Shown here in pieces: positions 61,539 through 64,000 of a stretch of DNA of 64,000 bases. Every line of letters starts with the position of its first letter. Position 1 is the first letter of the stretch. Made by a program: the position numbers and the translations under genes. This stretch comes from Aculops lycopersici. Lineage: Eukaryota; Arthropoda; Arachnida; Trombidiformes; Eriophyidae. The stretch lies in NCBI GenBank assembly GCA_015350385.1, contig WNKI01000005.1:1249906-1313905 (forward strand), given 5' to 3'. The notes below the pieces were generated by a model. That model made no database searches. It was not told the DNA's origin and saw nothing but the letters and a program-made list of their open reading frames with translations.

Positions 61539-64000
61539 CTGTTTAAAGAGTATGAGTGTCGGTGTCGGTGAGCGAGTGAGATTCCATTTTGTTGTTTTGT
61601 GTTGGTCGCATATATACATAAGATAGAATCCATTCAGAAGCAACAGTTGTTTTTCATTTCGAGGTTCCAGGTGACAGGTGGTGGTGATGAGAGGAGAGAT
61701 TAGATTCCAAGTTGGTTGGTTAGTTAGTTGGTTCTACTCAGTTTGTTACTGTTGTTGCACTATTATAACCACTACTGTTCCTCTTTTGCAGAAAAAAGTT
61801 TTCTTTTCTAGTTCATCAAGATTCTCTCATCTCACTGGCGCAGGCGATTAGCGGATTCTAAATCACAGCTTGCTGTTGTTGGTTGCTCTTTCTCTCTTGC
61901 TTTGCCAGCCGACAAAACCACCTTCACCGTCGCTAACCAAATGAGCGGCCGACCAGCTGAGTTGACACTATTGTGGTTTCAACGGTTAACTTGTGGCCAC
62001 CTGATGTTGCCGAAGCATCTCTTCAGGCGTTTTGACCAAGGAAAATTTGGAACACAAAATGATTTAGCAGAAATAAGCATCAAGCAGCCAGCTAGTGACT
62101 GCGTGTAAAACAGCAACTTGTTGAGAGAGATGCGACTCGCTTTTACTGGATGGTCGCCCGTAGAGAGTTAAGCTCGACGTTTATGCGGGAATCCATTGGA
62201 ATCTTTTTCCACTTGCAATCTTAAAGATAGTTCTAAATAAGAGAACAGAAATAACGACGACGCCGACGACAATTTGAATTATTACGCAATTGAAATCGCA
62301 AGTCAGAAACAAACTGACTTGACTTAACCCAACTGGGAACGTTATATTTGCGTGACGCGTTAAGTTGCGCTGGACCTTCCGTCTCGCTGAGCAACCACTT
62401 GTTGTTGAGCGCGAGGAGCGAACAGGTAACGCAAAGCCTGCAGGCGCATCTCAACATTTGCCAAGGCGAACTGATTATCCCGTTCGTGGTTTCTCTTCTC
62501 TGGTTGTCGCCTAAGTCTCTTGTTAGAATGAGAAATGAATCACTTGGCGTGCGCATGGGACAAAGGCAACCTGTTAAGTGAGCCTCTTGACACTTCGCCT
62601 CGAAAACTTCATGGTCAGTAGCATGCATGGTATGCAGATTTTTTTGACTCTTTGTAAGTTGTAAAATGCACAAACGCTTCAACTTTAACCATCTGATTAT
62701 TCAATTCTGTGAGTTTGCGGGCAACGCTTTTTATCTGGCCTCAAAAATATCTCGTCACCTTGCCAGTGAGCAATGGAGTCAAATTACAAAGGGTCGTCTG
62801 TTTGAAATTTGAACCGCCAGGTATACAGTAGATGGATGCGGCCACTTGTTGGCCAATTTATAATCTTTTGTCGTTGGCGCTGGCGCCGGATGATAATTTA
62901 GTGGCGAGAAAGCAAAGAAACGATTTGATCAAAGCCAAGGGAAGTAGGAAAGAAGAGAGTCGACGACGACGTTGGAGCTCCGCTTCAACAAGTGGCTGTC
63001 CCCACACTTCTGCATTGGCTCTTGATATTGTCCGTTACTCTGGATTCCCAATCCAATGAATCGACCCGACAAACGAGGCAAATTTAGATGGAAGGCCAAT
63101 TGGCTGGCTTTCCATCTAAATGGTCGGACTCTATTCAGTGGGTTTCGCTCTTTTTGTTGCTTTTGTCGTGTTCGGTCGTCGCAGGATAATCAACTTGCCT
63201 GGAGTTCGGTTGAACTCGCTGTTGTAGTTGTTGTTGTTGCCCTCTGTTGTCGCCTGCTTGTTTGGCAGGTAGTTGACTAGAGAGTGGAGAGCTCATTAAG
63301 CAACGATAGATTGCCACGGCAAAATTGGTTGCAGAGTTCCGCTGGCGCGCTTTTGTCTGTTCGTTGTTGCTCTGAATGGAATCCTAGCGCCGCCACCACT
63401 TGTTGCTTTCACTCCACAGAGGAGAGATGGAGTTGTGATTTCAAAGCGTCAAAGTTGCTTAATGGACGAGCGTCTGCTTTTGTAACGCCGACAACAAGGG
63501 ACAACAAGTGCCGCATCTCCGGCCACACTGGTTAAAGAGGAGAGGAAGAAGAGGAGGAAGGCAGGAGATCGACGCGATTAGTCGACGACGACGATGGCGA
63601 CGGCCAATGCGAGCTGCGGCCGAAGATGAGGATGAACGCGCTCCGATCAACAGGTTGCAGCCGAGGATGCAGCAGAACATTCGAATATTTTCTATTCGGC
63701 TCACAGGCGTCGAGAGATAGTTGAAGATTTTAGGCGCAGCTCTTGCGCAACTTCCAACTCCACAAGCCACTATCTAGTCTTCCTTTCCCTCTCTCTCACT
63801 TTTGGACTCTCGACTTGCTGGGCGCGCCGCCCGCGAGTTTGCCATTCGGAAGCCGACGGCCAGATAGCTCATTGACCCCATTGTATTTGTTTGCATCGAC
63901 CGTCGGCGCCGCTGCTCTGGTCTCGGCGTCGATTGGCCGGTTGTATCTGGAGGTTAATTTCGCCTCGAAAGTATGGAAAGTCCGGTAGCAGCCGACGACA
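61539..64000. other. Presumed intron/upstream region of the chitinase-like gene
   Basis: 2.5 kb with no recognised coding exon. I searched both strands for the missing GH18 N-terminus (signal peptide, first barrel strand, SIGG-like segment) and did not find it. It contains a 17-bp hairpin (63082) and donor-like plus-strand AACAG|GTAACG at 62426. ORFs up to 149 codons lack domain features. Confidence 0.5.
63082..63121. repeat. 17-bp hairpin with one wobble, 6-nt loop
   Basis: Arms 63082-63098 and 63105-63121 pair at all 17 positions, with one G-T at 63094/63109. Confidence 0.8.

Noticed and set aside
62233..62682. 149-codon minus-strand ORF as the missing GH18 first exon
   Set aside because: No signal peptide, no first barrel strand and no suitable phase-1 donor.

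Overview
The window is nuclear DNA from an animal, most probably an arthropod. The evidence is a Grainyhead transcription factor with very long Q/N/H-rich arms, a giant secreted GH18 protein with three peritrophin-A (CBM14) chitin-binding domains, a two-kinase RSK and a PDE7-type phosphodiesterase. There is nothing prokaryotic, no CRISPR array and no recognisable transposase. Most of the recognised coding sequences are single exons, even the 3.7-kb grh and 9.8-kb chitinase-like reading frames. The one intron I can place with confidence (RSK) lies after codon 26. That pattern of introns kept only near 5' ends is known from lineages with massive intron loss, for example some mites. A mite is my guess (inference, about 40%).

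Layout. 1-3900 is a compact housekeeping cluster: the 3' end of a SKP1-like gene (+), RPL7A (-) with an unusually long Lys/Ala tail, PSMA3 (+) sharing a divergent promoter with RPL7A, and GPN3 (-) converging on PSMA3. 3900-5750 is the grh upstream region. 5748-9398 is grh (+), followed by about 1.5 kb of AT-rich 3' UTR ending near an AATAAA at 10881. 11-23 kb has no gene I can name. It holds GA/CT microsatellites with an assembly gap, a GC-rich block at 19.2 kb, a CpG-rich block at 20-20.6 kb that may be the RSK promoter, and a striking pair of long foldback hairpins at 17.8-17.95 kb. 23076-26002 is RSK (+, two coding exons). 26884-28572 is PDE7 (-), tail to tail with RSK.

28.6-51.7 kb is about 23 kb of intron or intergenic DNA. 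It is rich in short tandem repeats, perfect inverted repeats and recurring words. On the minus strand it contains two likely coding exons (46430-46005 and 36509-35696) with good splice sites and matching phase. They may be 5' exons of PDE7 or of an unnamed gene. 51763-61538 is one huge minus-strand exon for a GH18-like protein whose catalytic glutamate is replaced by proline. Its first exon(s) lie further right, possibly outside the window. 61.5-64 kb is intron or upstream sequence.

Functionally the window mixes protein turnover (SKP1, PSMA3), translation (RPL7A), RNA polymerase assembly (GPN3), epidermal and cuticle control (Grh, the chitin-binding GH18 protein) and signalling (RSK, PDE7). 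There is no operon-like logic. The most notable non-genic signal is a series of short-looped, near-perfect inverted repeats spread through the non-coding DNA.
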